A DNA stretch of 64,000 nt, from contig RCSZ01000013.1 in NCBI GenBank assembly GCA_014898425.1, positions 682,001 through 746,000 of the forward strand, given 5' to 3'. How positions within the stretch are numbered: the stretch's first letter is position 1; the number at the start of each line of letters is the position of its first letter. Positions 10,004-22,833 of this stretch are shown in pieces. Under the pieces are notes generated by a model. It saw only the letters and a list, made by a program, of their open reading frames with translations, made no database searches and was not told the DNA's origin. Made by a program: the position numbers and the translations under genes. Source of the DNA: Botryotinia globosa (lineage: Eukaryota; Ascomycota; Leotiomycetes; Helotiales; Sclerotiniaceae).

Positions 10004-13000
10004 ACAATCTTTTGCTTTTGTTGGGCGTTCGAGAGGGTGGATGACGAAGACGAAGACGAGGGAGATGAGTGAATGAATTCTTTTTCCTTTTTGCACCTCT
10101 TTCGATACGATAGGATGCAATTTGAGACTAGATATTAGATGGGATTAGATACGGAAATGGAGAGGTTGTTTGGATCATATGATGTGTGTGCGAACAAGTT
10201 TTTGATCTATTTGGGAGGCTTGGAGACTGGTAACCCACGATTACTTTATTCACTCCATCGTGTTCATACCTCACTACAGGTTCACGATTCTTGAATCAGG
10301 ATTTGGATAAGATACAGCTATGTTGCGTTGAGAGTCAGATGTTTCAGCATCTTCAAGTGAACTATGCTGACATTTCTGTTCTTATTGATGATTAGTATCT
10401 CGAGCTTAATTTTTCTATGCATTTATTTGCGCGTCAATAATGTACAGTGAGAGATGTGTACGCAGAAGTTGTTCATTTATTGTTTCTCTTTTAGTTACGC
10501 TCTCAATGTGAAATCAATAACTCCTTGATGTTCTTTTCTTTCTCCGTCTGGATATCAAATCCTCATATTGTATTAGTGGCATTCTGTTCATCTGTGGCTT
10601 GCATTCTTCCCACGTATCAAAAGGATAGTTCTTGGATAAACTAGTGGTTTTGGACGGAAATTCATGCGTATATGTGATGGTTTCGTAAGACGAGATTCCA
10701 TTTGTGGTGCTCATTATACTGGAATTTAGAATGCTAGATTGAATCAACACTGTCTTGATATCGGAATGTAGCCCAGGTGGTTATAGATCTTGTATTGACT
10801 GGAAACCATGCTTGAGCATGCTAGTCCATCTGTTCTCGCCACTTTGGAGATGCGTTGGAGTGAGTTCTCCCGGGACCATGGCGCGCTGATAGAAATACCT
10901 GGAAACAAAGGCAGATTCGTGTAAATTTGAAGTCTTCATTGTTTAGTCCATGTATAATCATGTTCACCGAGAGTCAGAAGAAATAGAAGAAACATTAGCG
11001 TTATAGAGGACCTTTTCAAGTTGCTATGCCATTGCATCCAACCTCACTATGAGATCTCAATGTTGGCAGTCTATTCCAGAATACAAATCTAGATGACGGC
11101 AATATCGTCTCAAATATCATCTGTTATTTGAGATCATGGCATTACATACTAGAATTGAACGTGCAGCTAACTGTAAAGCTTTATAGGCTTGCTGGCAGCA
11201 TATATCTTTTTATGCCATCTTCGAAAGTACAGGCATCACGGGCGGGCTATAAATGCAGGACAGGAAAGGATCTTATTACAGCCGACTCGGAGTGTATCCG
11301 GTGGGAAGGTGTAAGGTTTTATTTATTTTCCCCAGTTACTCCATTCAATTAGACACATATGTGCGCATCGCATAATCAGCGTAGCATTAGCTACAGATAA
11401 AGTGAAAAGATTATGGGCTTATTATTACCACCTGTTCATGTCTTTTTATGTATTCTCACGTCTTTTCAAATGGCCCGACTGCGACATCAAGCTTGTGTCT
11501 CTAAGGAACATAATTTATTCTAGCCAAGCATGTAAGATTCTCTACGGATCGAGATTATTACTCCGTTTCATCGATATTTATAAGTGTGAGATAAACTCGA
11601 CGCTCCTTTTCATTGTTAAATTCCACATAAGTTTCACTATCTATCTCTGAACTTTAGAAACTGTTGAAAGAGGGTTCTCCAATCACTGTTGTAACGAAAA
11701 CATTGTACACCTGTTCTTCTTTCCCGAATGAGTTTCTAGGGGGGGGGGGGGAGTAGATGAGCAAGAAATCGTATGTGCAATGCAATTCCAAAAAGATAAA
11801 TGGCATGAAGTAAATGATACTCAGGAATAGGTTAATGAGAGTGAATCTGATGAATTTGATGATTGTCAATTCCCCGACAGAGCAATCTCCTACTTTCACA
11901 TGTCAGTAATAATGGAGATTGGAAGCGTAAATTAGCTTTCCCTACACTTTTGACAATGTGAGACATTCAAGCGGCGCTTTGGATACTTGAGCAAAGTGAA
12001 TTCTAGAATAAGGGAAAAGATATGTGTGGATTTCAGAGGAGCAGGGCTGTTGCATGACTGGAAGATTCCATACAAATTTGTATCGTGGTATCCGCGGGCA
12101 ACATGTGAAAACCGAATGAACCAGTAATGTTTCTGAATAAGATGATGGAATTTCAACCTGAAACAACACTATGGGTGCAACGCGAAGAATGGCAGGATGA
12201 CTCCCGAGACCGCCTCCAGGGCATCAACAACGTGTTAGTATTTGCGAAACCGGGCCGAAGGAATATCCGTACATAGTTTGAAATGCTCGGGATATGGATA
12301 TAGGGGACAATCAGATAGGGTTACTTCTTCTTGCGGTACCCTGTGATTCTTCACGTACATAGAGTGATAGACTTCATAGTTTACAACAGATGACACATGC
12401 ATAATATTGAAAGTTACATACGCATGAACTTTGCGGTGAAAGAAAGAGTACCTGAATCTCGAAGTCAAATCCGGTCCAACTTGTTCCCATTCGTCGTTGC
12501 TCATGTCGCTTTGACTGTTGTTAAAAAGGAACTTACATTGTGATTGACCCATGACATGAAAGTAAGGTACCATGCTTAAAACTTAATCGGATGCCTGCAT
12601 ATAGAAAATCCATTGGGATAATCGGAGTTAGGACCTCGGTTATCTGAGTATTCAGTGAAGAAATTACAGATCAGATCTTGGAGCAGTTGTAGAGGTTTAG
12701 TTGCTTGTTCAGCACACGTGAATCGAATGACTCGAAAGATAGCTAGTCCGCGCTAGAACAATAGTTGTTGGAATGTGTAAAGGTGGCCACGGCAAGAACT
12801 CAAAGCATTCACTATTCTTCGATGTAGAAAGAGATCCTTCCTCAACGCCTACAGTGTACCAACTCAGACATGTGAATACGTGCGGGACCCCTTGTCTGTA
12901 AATCTTCAATGCCAATTCGAGTCACCGTTCTGTTGTACTCTGTGCTTGTAAACACTCTCAGACTCTCAGAGCAATGAGAATCTATTCAAAATGTTTAGAT

Positions 13001-16000
13001 TGCTTGGAAACAAATGGCAAGCGTTTAGCAATTGCCTTTGGGCTAAGCTGTTGTAGTTTGCTGATCCAGATTACATTACTTCAAGCATTCGACCTCTATA
13101 TCATGTAATCACAATTTCGGACTGTGCAGCTCTACTACTCCAATTGATCGAGAACGATCTGCCCAAAAATGCATATCTTAGCCATATAAGTAAATCATTA
13201 ATCTTAGTTCTGATTTCCGGGAGGCTAGAAGACGAAAAACATTCCATGATAGAACATTTCCAGGAACAGGAATGCCAAATAGGCAAAGGAGTGTATTAGG
13301 TTGGTGACCAGCCCAGAATTTTCCTCTAACTCAGTGCTGAATTCTGACGTTGGCAAAAATCTATGATGCAATGAAGAAGACGGTAATCTTATGGCTTTCA
13401 TGGGGCTGGAAACTACTGAAAATTTGACACGCCAATAGTGTTCTGAATGAAACGATGAAAATTAATCAGCAGAATATACCACTAGGAATATCACTGCTGA
13501 TTCAGACGACGCAAGGACCATGAGAACGTCCATACTGGTTAACTTTGAGACAATCTGGAGCGGTTATCGTGATAATGTTTGCTCCGTATGCTCCACCGAC
13601 ACAATTTGGAAAGCCGGTGTCCATATTTCCCGGTCCATGGCGAATCACTTGATCCTTCAGCCTGGCAATCCGTGAATCAATCGTTGGCAATTTACGAGTG
13701 TGTTCAGCAGGGCAAGCATGATGCAGATTTTGGGGCCACTAGAAGGAGGTTCCTGAAAGACGGTGACCCGAAAATTCAGGATCACAAGGTTTGGCAGATA
13801 TATCTCCTTTAACTTCAAAGGATAACGCACAAAGTACAAGTAGCTATGATCTACTATTCCATCAACTCATCACAGTATAGCGCTGACTATACTTTCCGGA
13901 TCTCAATCTGTCTACTTGTAGTCTGATCATAATGGCATTTCCCACCATCTATAGCATGACCCGAGGCAAAGAGCGACCCCATTCCCCAGCCTTTAGTCTT
14001 TTGACTAGAATCTTACTTTAAAGTTCAGAACTTTCGGTATTCCTAAATAAACCATCATTACTGGTGCACAAATGCATGAGAATGTGTGACATGTAGATCT
14101 CTCCAGGAGTAGCAAAGCTGACCGCCACTTCTCCACATTCAAAAGATCGACAACAGAGACAATCACTTTACTGCCACTTAGATCGTCAATTTAAACTTTA
14201 TTAAGTCGTTGCTCTTGATTGTTGATGTTTCTCTGCGTTTGTCATGTTTGTATTTGAAATCGACGGAGATACTGACATGAAATATTCGTATGGCGCCTCG
14301 CGCTTGTTTAGCTCACAGTAGTGACTTGGCTAAAGGCAACAACACATCTAATTGGACCTCTTGAAGATCATCATTACATTTTAGAATCGGCGAAGAATGG
14401 GGCGATTAGCTACTTTGTAAAGATGATAGCTAAGCTGTGGCCTAAGGTATTCAAATAAGGGACTGATGGGACCATCAAAGTCGTTCCGCCGTTAAGCCCG
14501 TACAGCTCGAAGATTCCGAGCAAATCCGGTACTTGGGGATTTCTTATTTTTGTTTATGCTCAGCCGTTTCTTTTGACACTTAACTGAAATACACATATCT
14601 CATAATAGCCACACTTATATCAGGATTCAAGAGTGGGGGACGGGAAACACTGACATTCACAAAAACGTGGGAAAATACTGTGCAGGGGAAAAGCAACACG
14701 GGGAGATCGTTATTTCTGAAAGCCCTGTCTAAATTGCCGCGCTAATGGTATTTTTTTATTAAAATAACCCGTAAGTTCATGACGAAATGAAATCGTGCCG
14801 TGTAATGTAACCAGTTAGTCTATGAACTGACAGTCTCGGGCCCACTGTACCTAGCTCTCAAGACTAGAGAAACTTGAGCAGTTCCAGCCCTAAGATCAAC
14901 AGACACCTTTGAAAGTCTATCATGTTACGGTGAAAGTTACTTAATGAAGAAAATAATCCGTTGTCAAATATTGGTAGTGTCTGATCTCGGATATGTTCTC
15001 CGAGCTATGCATAGATTCAAAGCTAAGAAAGCTAAGAAAACTAAGGGGTCACTAACTAAGAGCCATGAAGTAATAGTAAACAAGCGGACAGCACTGAGAT
15101 TTTATAAAGCATTTGGCAGTTTGACATAAATCTTGGCCGTTCCGGCAAAGTTTTATAATACGAAATTGGAAATTCGGTTCGAATGGCAAGGAAATATTCA
15201 GCGATTAGAACGAAGCAAGAATGACAAGTGATGTTATACGACGCTATACGAAAAGCTTGAATACCTAGATGCTGTGATCCCCATTATGTTTTGTTGATCG
15301 ATGGAGGCTTTTCGTTTGCACAGATCTGTCAAAGAGTTCAGAAGGGGCGCTGACAGGAACTAACGAAGGGGGGGTGAGAGCTTACACAAACTTATTCTGT
15401 TGGTGTATACCCCAAGGCTCAAAAACAGGTAAAATATTTATGCAAGAAGTAGGAGTAACTTTCAATCGTTTTGTAGATCACGACTGGATCTTTGATGATA
15501 CGAGAGCATATCGATTCGGCAGGGTACTGTAAAGGACCGTCCGAGCCGAGGAATCCCCCAAAAATGATCATCCTTCTTTAGGCTTGTGGCCTCGTCGATA
15601 ATGTTATAGCCGGTAAATATCGCTACTTGAAAAAGGCATTGAAACTAGACAAGATCGAGGGTCCAGAGCATGCATGCAAGTTGTCGGAGATGAGGGTTAA
15701 GATCCTAGAACATTCTCATGTAAAGTGTGCTAAAACCTAGAATGCGACTCCAGCGTGGGGTATAAACCCTGCCTGGCATTCGTTTCGTCGTCACCAATAA
15801 TAACGAGGACGAGACAGAATACCACAGCAACATTGATATTTGTTGCATACTGGAGATCTTCTGCATGCTGCTCTCGAGGGGGTTGCAGGTTCCATGTCAG
15901 TCTGATATATCCAGTAAGCTAATGGTAAAGTTGACCAATCGTAGCAAAGATAAGAAAGCAATGAAGCCCAGAGAGGCGATATAAGATATATATATGGTTA

Positions 16001-17987
16001 AAGTTGAGATAGTGAGTCAATGGTGATGATGATCATATGATGGTGTCAATATTATCTTCGCATAGCGAGAGAGCTCGCTGCTCATCCATGAAATCATTTG
16101 CATTGGAAATCGAATTTTGGAATGTCATACCCTGCAAAAGACCCTTAATGATGCAACATCAAACAGCAATGATGGTGGTATTCGAAGAGGTTTAATAGGC
16201 TTGGGACCTTTGTTTTCCAGGATACTCAGGTAATTTCTTGGAATATATTGAGATAATCATCGCAGCTCACATCTTTATGGGCCGATTGAAACCGAACCCC
16301 TTCGGGTCATCGTGAGATTCCAACCCTTGGACCGATCTCGACTCGGATGTGAGATGATATTTGGTTATGATAGTATCGCGTAAATTTACCATATAGATAT
16401 TAGTACACTGAGGCTCATTGGCGCTGCGATCAAATCATGACCCTCAAGGTCTTATCCTCTAGAAGGGGCACAGCTTTCTTTCGAATGAGATTTAACTTTT
16501 CAAGATAGACTTCAGATGTCGACCAGGGAAATCAGATAACAACCAAGTCGAAGGATTATGATCGCGTGGGGCCCATGGAAACCGTGTTTGATGACTGCAG
16601 TAACTCTTACTGAAGCTCATGCGGTATTGAAGAGGATGAAAAGTTCAAGATAATGCGCTGGTGTTCATTGGGCGGAACCCCTTGATGTTGCAACGTTCCT
16701 GGATATGGCATCCACGAGGCGAAGCAAACCACTACGTCTTCGTAGCTATTTTGCAGGAAGTGAAAATTGAAGTATGCAGTAAGCTTTGAATGGTTACATA
16801 GCAAAGTGAGACATTAGATATCGGAGAGAATTTCTAGCAATTAGCTATATACCCGTTCCGAGCTATTATTTCAAAAGTCGGAACCAAAAGAACATGAGAT
16901 CCCGATGAACTGGTTTTGGAACGGCGAGCTGCGTGCAAGACTGGCAGTATCTGTACCACATACCCTAAAGGCTAGCCACAGGTAGCGAGATGTGCTGCGC
17001 CGTCTACTCGGTTTTTAGGTCCCCGAGCTGGTAACAATGTGGACTCGATGGGCCAATTCTGTTGCACATTAGATATGTAAATAGCCGGATGTTCCCAATA
17101 CTGCTGGCTTCCGCTCGCTTTAGATTGGCGAAGGTGCGATAGTCTCGAGGACATCAGCTCGTGGGTAAAGTCCTGTGATTTGGTGGAACATTCTTAGGGT
17201 TACTCTGTACCGAGTGTGTGATAATGCTTGATGGTGCCTTGTGCATGGCACTGAACAGGAGAGATATTGTAAAGTTGAGGATCTTGAATTGACCGTTGGT
17301 GAGGCTGCGGGCGATTACACAACGCAATCACAGCAGTACAAACGAAGATTACGTCCTACAGTAAATTAGGATTGCGTACTCTGTACTGTGGTGACTTTCA
17401 GGCTTTGTTTTCCGGCTGCAAGTTCCAAGAACCCCGGAATTTCCACACGGCCATAGCCGCACACCATGCCGCACATACTACACTTGATGAATTGAAGCAG
17501 CGCCCTGCGGATTGAATGCTGTATGGGTCATCTCCGTATGTTGGCTGAACTTGGCTGTTGGCGTGTTTGTATCATACATATTATACATTTGTAGAAGTAC
17601 AGTACAGGCAGGTCTTCGGGTAAGGGCATAAAAGATTACATAATAACCTTAAGCGTCAGCATTTCCTTTTCCAGATATTCTTGCGAATTTCTGCATACCA
17701 AAGTTTGGCGGCGAGCTTATACAACCATGACAGCTAGATCAGCCAATGTTGTTGTTAGCTGTTAGTACATACCAGGGTCCTAATTCCCTGTCAGTGAAAA
17801 GGTGCCGCTGTTGATGTGAATTAACTTTAATGATTGACAGATGGAGGCGTTACACATAGCAGTTGTGCATACAGTTGCAGTTTAAGCTTTGCGATTGGAT
17901 GGTATAGGATGAGTTGGTTAAGGGTTCTTTGATCTTAAACGTGTGAGCATATCACAATTAGTATGAATAGACAGGTGTTTTTTCTTT
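10004..17987. other. 8-kb gene desert with decayed-looking ORFs
   Basis: No intact gene could be supported. Several minus-strand frames have balanced amino-acid composition, unlike the low-complexity frames elsewhere, and may be coding remnants: 10514-10750 (78 aa), 12235-12573 (112 aa, ending two bases before an in-frame continuation), 12709-12915, 11942-12169 and 13502-13690. The last four lie within 1.8 kb on one strand and could be exons of one broken gene, but I found no family motif that identifies it. A homopolymer of about 12 G lies near 11740. The rest is AT-rich and featureless by eye. Confidence 0.45.
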
Positions 17988-18425
17988 TCAATTCTGAAGG
18001 CCGTCAAGTCTTAGAACCCGTCCGTGCAAGTTAATTCCCCGATGAACCATTTGGCATGCTTTAGTTTGCATATATTTGTTTCTTTTGCCACACATGCAAC
18101 CGTTCGAAGTTTCGTTGGCAATTCCTATTCTGGGAACATCAGCGATTTCCATGACACCCGTTGCAAAGTTTGAAGTGATGACACTTTGCACTATGGGACC
18201 CATGACTCCCGCTGCCATTTGGGTAGCATCCTCGAATATCCTTGGAGATTCTTTCTTACCGTGACACTGAGGGTTGCTTGGATCTAGGTTGTTTGAGATC
18301 TCTGGTCGTTTCATGGGCTCGAGGGGCGGCTCATGGCCCCTCCACGTTAAATTGTGGCTCAGATGCTTCGAACCAAATAAAGCACAAGATGCTGCAAGTA
18401 AGGAAATCCGGAGGACAGAAAGCAT
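17988..18425 (-). CDS. Small putative secreted protein (effector-like), unknown family
   Basis: A 145-residue frame starting at 18425. Residues 1-18 form a likely signal peptide: a positively charged start (MLSVLR) and a hydrophobic core (ISLLAASCALFG). The mature part has cysteines near residues 54, 109, 111 and 123, an NLT glycosylation sequon near residue 25 and a second, NET, near 104. Size, secretion signal and lack of a known domain fit the loose definition of a fungal effector candidate. The gene stands alone in a gene-poor, repeat-flanked region, where such genes are often found. No intron is evident. The function is unknown and the frame could still be a chance ORF. Confidence 0.5.
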   Translation of the reverse strand: MLSVLRISLLAASCALFGSKHLSHNLTWRGHEPPLEPMKRPEISNNLDPSNPQCHGKKESPRIFEDATQMAAGVMGPIVQSVITSNFATGVMEIADVPRIGIANETSNGCMCGKRNKYMQTKACQMVHRGINLHGRVLRLDGLQN

Positions 18426-21400
18426 GACAACCTAACCTAAAGCACGAGAAGTCGGTTAATTTTCCATGGCAATTTGCACTTTCACTGCGTTGACTTCTAC
18501 TTTCCGAAAATACTGACCCCTCTCAGCACGAATGTCCATAAACATGGTGTCTCGGAAAGACGACATTCGCAAGATTGTACAAATATCACAATCATGGTGT
18601 ATTTCCTCTGAACTTGCCATGACATTCCCAGCCGTGGCTCAGTAAGTATCTCTAGTATACTAGAATCATGAGAAGGATGGCTGCAGTATGTTATGATCAC
18701 ATGTCTTACTTACTGTTGTTCACCATACTGATAGCAAACAGAAGAAGATTCCCAGGAAATGATTCGCTTAGTACTTTGTATACATTCTCCAAAAATGCAA
18801 GTTATACGGCCAGGTGCAGGTACATCAAGCATGGGTATATAAATTGATAACTGCATTGTAACAAAACCCCACAGATCATCACGATTGAAGGGACTTTGTG
18901 TAGTATGGCCCAACACGACCACAGAAACCTCTGTAATATCGAATTAATAAATCTCACAAAATTAAGTGACGAGTCTAAACGTCTGACTATGCATGTTACC
19001 CAACCATAACGATACCTATCTCGATTCGTAACGTCGATGACGGTGCCGTACGAAGGTCTTCGTATAAGCCCAACCAGTCGTTTGCGCTGCATGCTTGCTG
19101 TAGCATCAAACCTGTCAACCGATATGTGAAAGAGCTGAAGTATCCGGGCCTTACAATATGTCATGTCCATGCCCCAAGCCATAACCGAGCCCCGCGATCT
19201 CGTAGAGCTCGGGGGTTAAGTTTGAAATTTGGTGGCTAAATTTTCCTACACCCTATCCCTCAAGAATCCCATTGAGGATTGAAAAATGCCACATTGAGAT
19301 TTCCTTGCGAAAATCGTGTCACTTGTCAGATAGTTTCAAGATTCACATTTCTCTTACATGGAGAAGAACGGATGAATCATAAACGAACTCATACACTCAG
19401 ATCCGTTTGACCTTGGAAATTTTAGACTGGGTGCCTCGAGGGTGCTTATAGTCTTCCAGCCGTTCTAGTATTTCATTTTTTATTTCCATTAGATAAATCG
19501 TTATGGTTGGTCCCAAGCAGACGGGTCACTCGGGCCAGAGAGAAAAAGCCTGCAAGATCCCATCGTTCTGCATCCTGCAAGCGTAAGTAGTAGCAATAGT
19601 GATGATAGGTCGCATTGCCTTATCCCAAGTTCAAAGGTATATTAAAGTGGTGAGTATTCGGCGATTTGGATTTCCGCAAATAAATCATTAACAGTGATCT
19701 AGACAGTTTATTTGTCAATTGCCAAAGCTTTCTCGGCTCATAACAATGTCCCGGTTCTGTACAGCTGTCATTATTTTCTTCGCCATTCATGCCCTAAGGT
19801 TAGGATCTCTTGGAAAATCATCAACTCCCGGTGTCGATCATGCCACTGGTAGAAGTAAGGCCCAGTCAGTTTTGCCTGAACGTCGTGGCTTGCGAGGGGG
19901 GATCGGTAGTAGTTGAAACGAATGGTGAGCTAATCAAACATCTCAAAGTTAATTCCTAGAACCCGGCAGATTACCCTTGGATGTCTTGCCCTATGTATTG
20001 CCATTTTCACAGACTCGCTCGGAAGGGGGATTTGATCTCCATGAATTCAGCTTTTAGGTCATCCACATTATGAATTCACTCTGCTGAAGCTAATGCTGTG
20101 TCACCGCAAGTTGTAGCCTCGGTCCAATCGGTCAATATATCGTAGTAGCACGATCAGAAGCAAGACAATCGTCCTCAACGAGGAATCGTAGGGAATCATG
20201 GGCAAGTTTTGTATTTCGAACTTTATTGTACTCGAAATGATTTCCAGCTAAGCTTGATCAGTTTCTATTTGGATATCTGAACATCTCCCTGTCTACAAGA
20301 GATGATTAGATAGTTTATTATCGTAACCTTAAGGAAGTAGAAATTCAGGAGTAACTGAGCCCCAATATCCTCTAGACGCTGTACTGGATGTTCTGTTTTA
20401 ACGACAATGATGCTGTATGATGCGTAGGGATATCTCTGGTTTACTATTCCCTATATATAACAACAAACTTATTAAAGTTTTATCAAAATTCATTTATGTG
20501 AGATATCGAATTATAGTATCTTTTCTCGTAAACTTTCTAATTGTGGATTTCATAAATGAATGACTTTAGAGACGTGTTACCTGCCCTGCTAGTTACAGAC
20601 TAAAATACAGTGCGGAATAGCCACCTGTGAGTCTGTGACCTAACCCCAAATCATCAATTAACCTCCCATTAGAGGGCCTTGTAGGTATTCCCGTTACTAT
20701 AACTCATTATGGTTTAGAATTGTGTGCTTTTAATTTTAGCAATCAAGATTTTTCAGCAAATCATTCACCGTTCACCGTGATTCTAATACCTACCTAGGTA
20801 TCTGGGAAAGTTCTAATGTCTTTTTGGTAATGATCTCTCCTCTTCCTTTAACCCATGCCATTTCGAAGTTTCGATTGGGGGAGCTGGAGGTCGAATTAGA
20901 CGGATTCTCCAAGAGGCTTTCGAAAGGCTAATAACAGATATATTAATGAGCAAAAACAAAAAGTTGTCAGCCACAGAAGGATCCTTACAGATATTATTAC
21001 CTTTGTAAAGTCGTATTCTGATATGTGGGAAGACAGGAGGGGAAATACACAAGACAAGGCTGATCTGATCCCAGAAAGCATGAATAGATTGTTCAAGAAT
21101 CAATGCACATACCAACAATCTACAAGAGAAGGAGGAGCACAGTGAGCACGCACCTACCAGCAGACTGACCAGGGAGGAACTCCACCTATGAATGATCATT
21201 GACCATTGACCAGTGACCATTGACCATCAAACCTGCCAAATTGAACATCATCTCGATACAAGTCTCCATCCATCCATCAGCTATCACCAAATGTACCTAC
21301 CTTGCTTGACCTTTGCAGCTAAGCAATGAGGAAGGAGCAAGCAATATACCTGACCCATAAACTTTCTTACTCAACTAGGACACGTGCTCTATCAACAGAT

Positions 21401-22833
21401 GCTAGGACATCCGAAAACTAAAACAAAACAACCCATGGAGTTGTTTGTGTATGATGTTTCTTCATACTAAGTAATAAACACTCGATCAAATCGCAAGTCT
21501 TCCTTCAATTGTCAATTGTCACCTTGACCTTCATCACCCGTTCGGTAAGGTGCAGTAAAGTTGCAAGTTTGGAACATTCCCCTGCTCGGTATTGAACAAC
21601 ATGGAATGTTTCCACCGGGAAATATAGCGGCTGCAGAGCTGCACGGTTGAAGAGCGTCAGTGTAAAAAAAAAGACCCCGGCATCGTGACGCTGGCACTTG
21701 ACTTGGAACCTAGCTCGTGGGATGCAGCTCCTCCATTGCGGCGAACACTATCTTTGCATCTCCCTGTTATCCTTCTTCAGAGGTACATGCTGGATAGAAC
21801 CTACCACACAAAACTTCAGTCATACTTGATATCAAGGGTTCCTTAGTTCTAATTCCATTACTCGCAACTCATACACCTGGAACCTTTTTGGAACTTTCCA
21901 GGGGAAACGCCACACTAGGCGCCGACTGAGTTATAACCGTTCTTATTCTTTCTTTTGGATTGACGCAAGCAGATTCCATGTAGCATCATCGACGAGGCTA
22001 TCCTAACCTCACCTACCCCCTTCTTTACCAAAGCACAAACCTCGGACGGACATTAGCTCCATCTCTGACACTGCGGTATGCTCTTGTGGGAAACACCCCT
22101 GACACTTTGATCCTGTCCTCCCATCCTCTTAGCCTTCTATGGAAATCCCATTTCGGCAGCTGTGCAGCGGCCCGTTGATCTACCTTCTTCAACTAATCTA
22201 TTATACTTAAGAGTCTTCAGTCCTCATTCCATTTTTTAAAAAGTCAAAATATGTTTTATATAAACTCGAGCTAAAGTGGGATCACTATTTATCACAACGC
22301 ACACACCAAATCTACATACGGTTCATTGCAAGAACTCTATTTCGATCCTTTCCCTTTTTTACCAATATCGCCATCAAATATTCCTAGTTGAATCTCAGTA
22401 TCCGAAGAGTAACGTCACCAGTCGTTAGAGTACATTCGAGTTACCATTGGAACATAATAGATTTGCATCTAAACAAGATACCCATAATACTTATCGTTCT
22501 GGAAGCACTATTGTTTACAGAACTGAATTTTGGGTTTTGATTCTGCCACTTATAGTGGTCGATCTAGTCTCGGTTCTTGTCTTGGTAAGTCTTTGAATTA
22601 GGCCATTGCAGCTTCTAAATTGTTTAGTTTGAACTTTGAGAGTTCGGGCACCTTGGTATAAATCTCCAGTCGGCAATTATTGCAATCAAATCATCCTTTC
22701 ACACTTTCGTTTCATACTTCAATCATTAATGTCAACAAGTTATACTCTCACTAACATCATATAAGAACAAGTAATACCGCTCTCTGTTTATCTTTCTTGT
22801 TTACACAGAGCCACATCGGGCAAACACTTTGAA
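18426..22833. other. Gene-poor region and 5' flank of the homeodomain gene
   Basis: Contains a decayed-looking coding block at 18710-19182 (listed separately). A 135-residue minus-strand frame at 20813-21220 lacks any domain I recognise. From about 22240 the sequence is the leader of the homeodomain gene. A consensus donor GTAAGT at 22585 and an acceptor CAG at 22808 suggest a 224-nt intron in its 5' UTR. Confidence 0.45.
18710..19182 (-). pseudogene. Possible two-exon remnant of an unrecognised protein gene
   Basis: Two minus-strand frames of normal composition are joined by a plausible intron. The upstream part encodes a segment with GLIRRPSYGTVIDVTNRDR, followed by a GTATCG donor and, about 80 nt on, a TTACAG acceptor. 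The downstream part reads VVVLGHTTQSPFNRDDLWGF and ends near 18710, where CAGTAAGTAAG suggests a second donor. By hand the two parts do not join in one frame at these exact sites, hence a remnant rather than a gene. I do not recognise the family. Confidence 0.3.
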
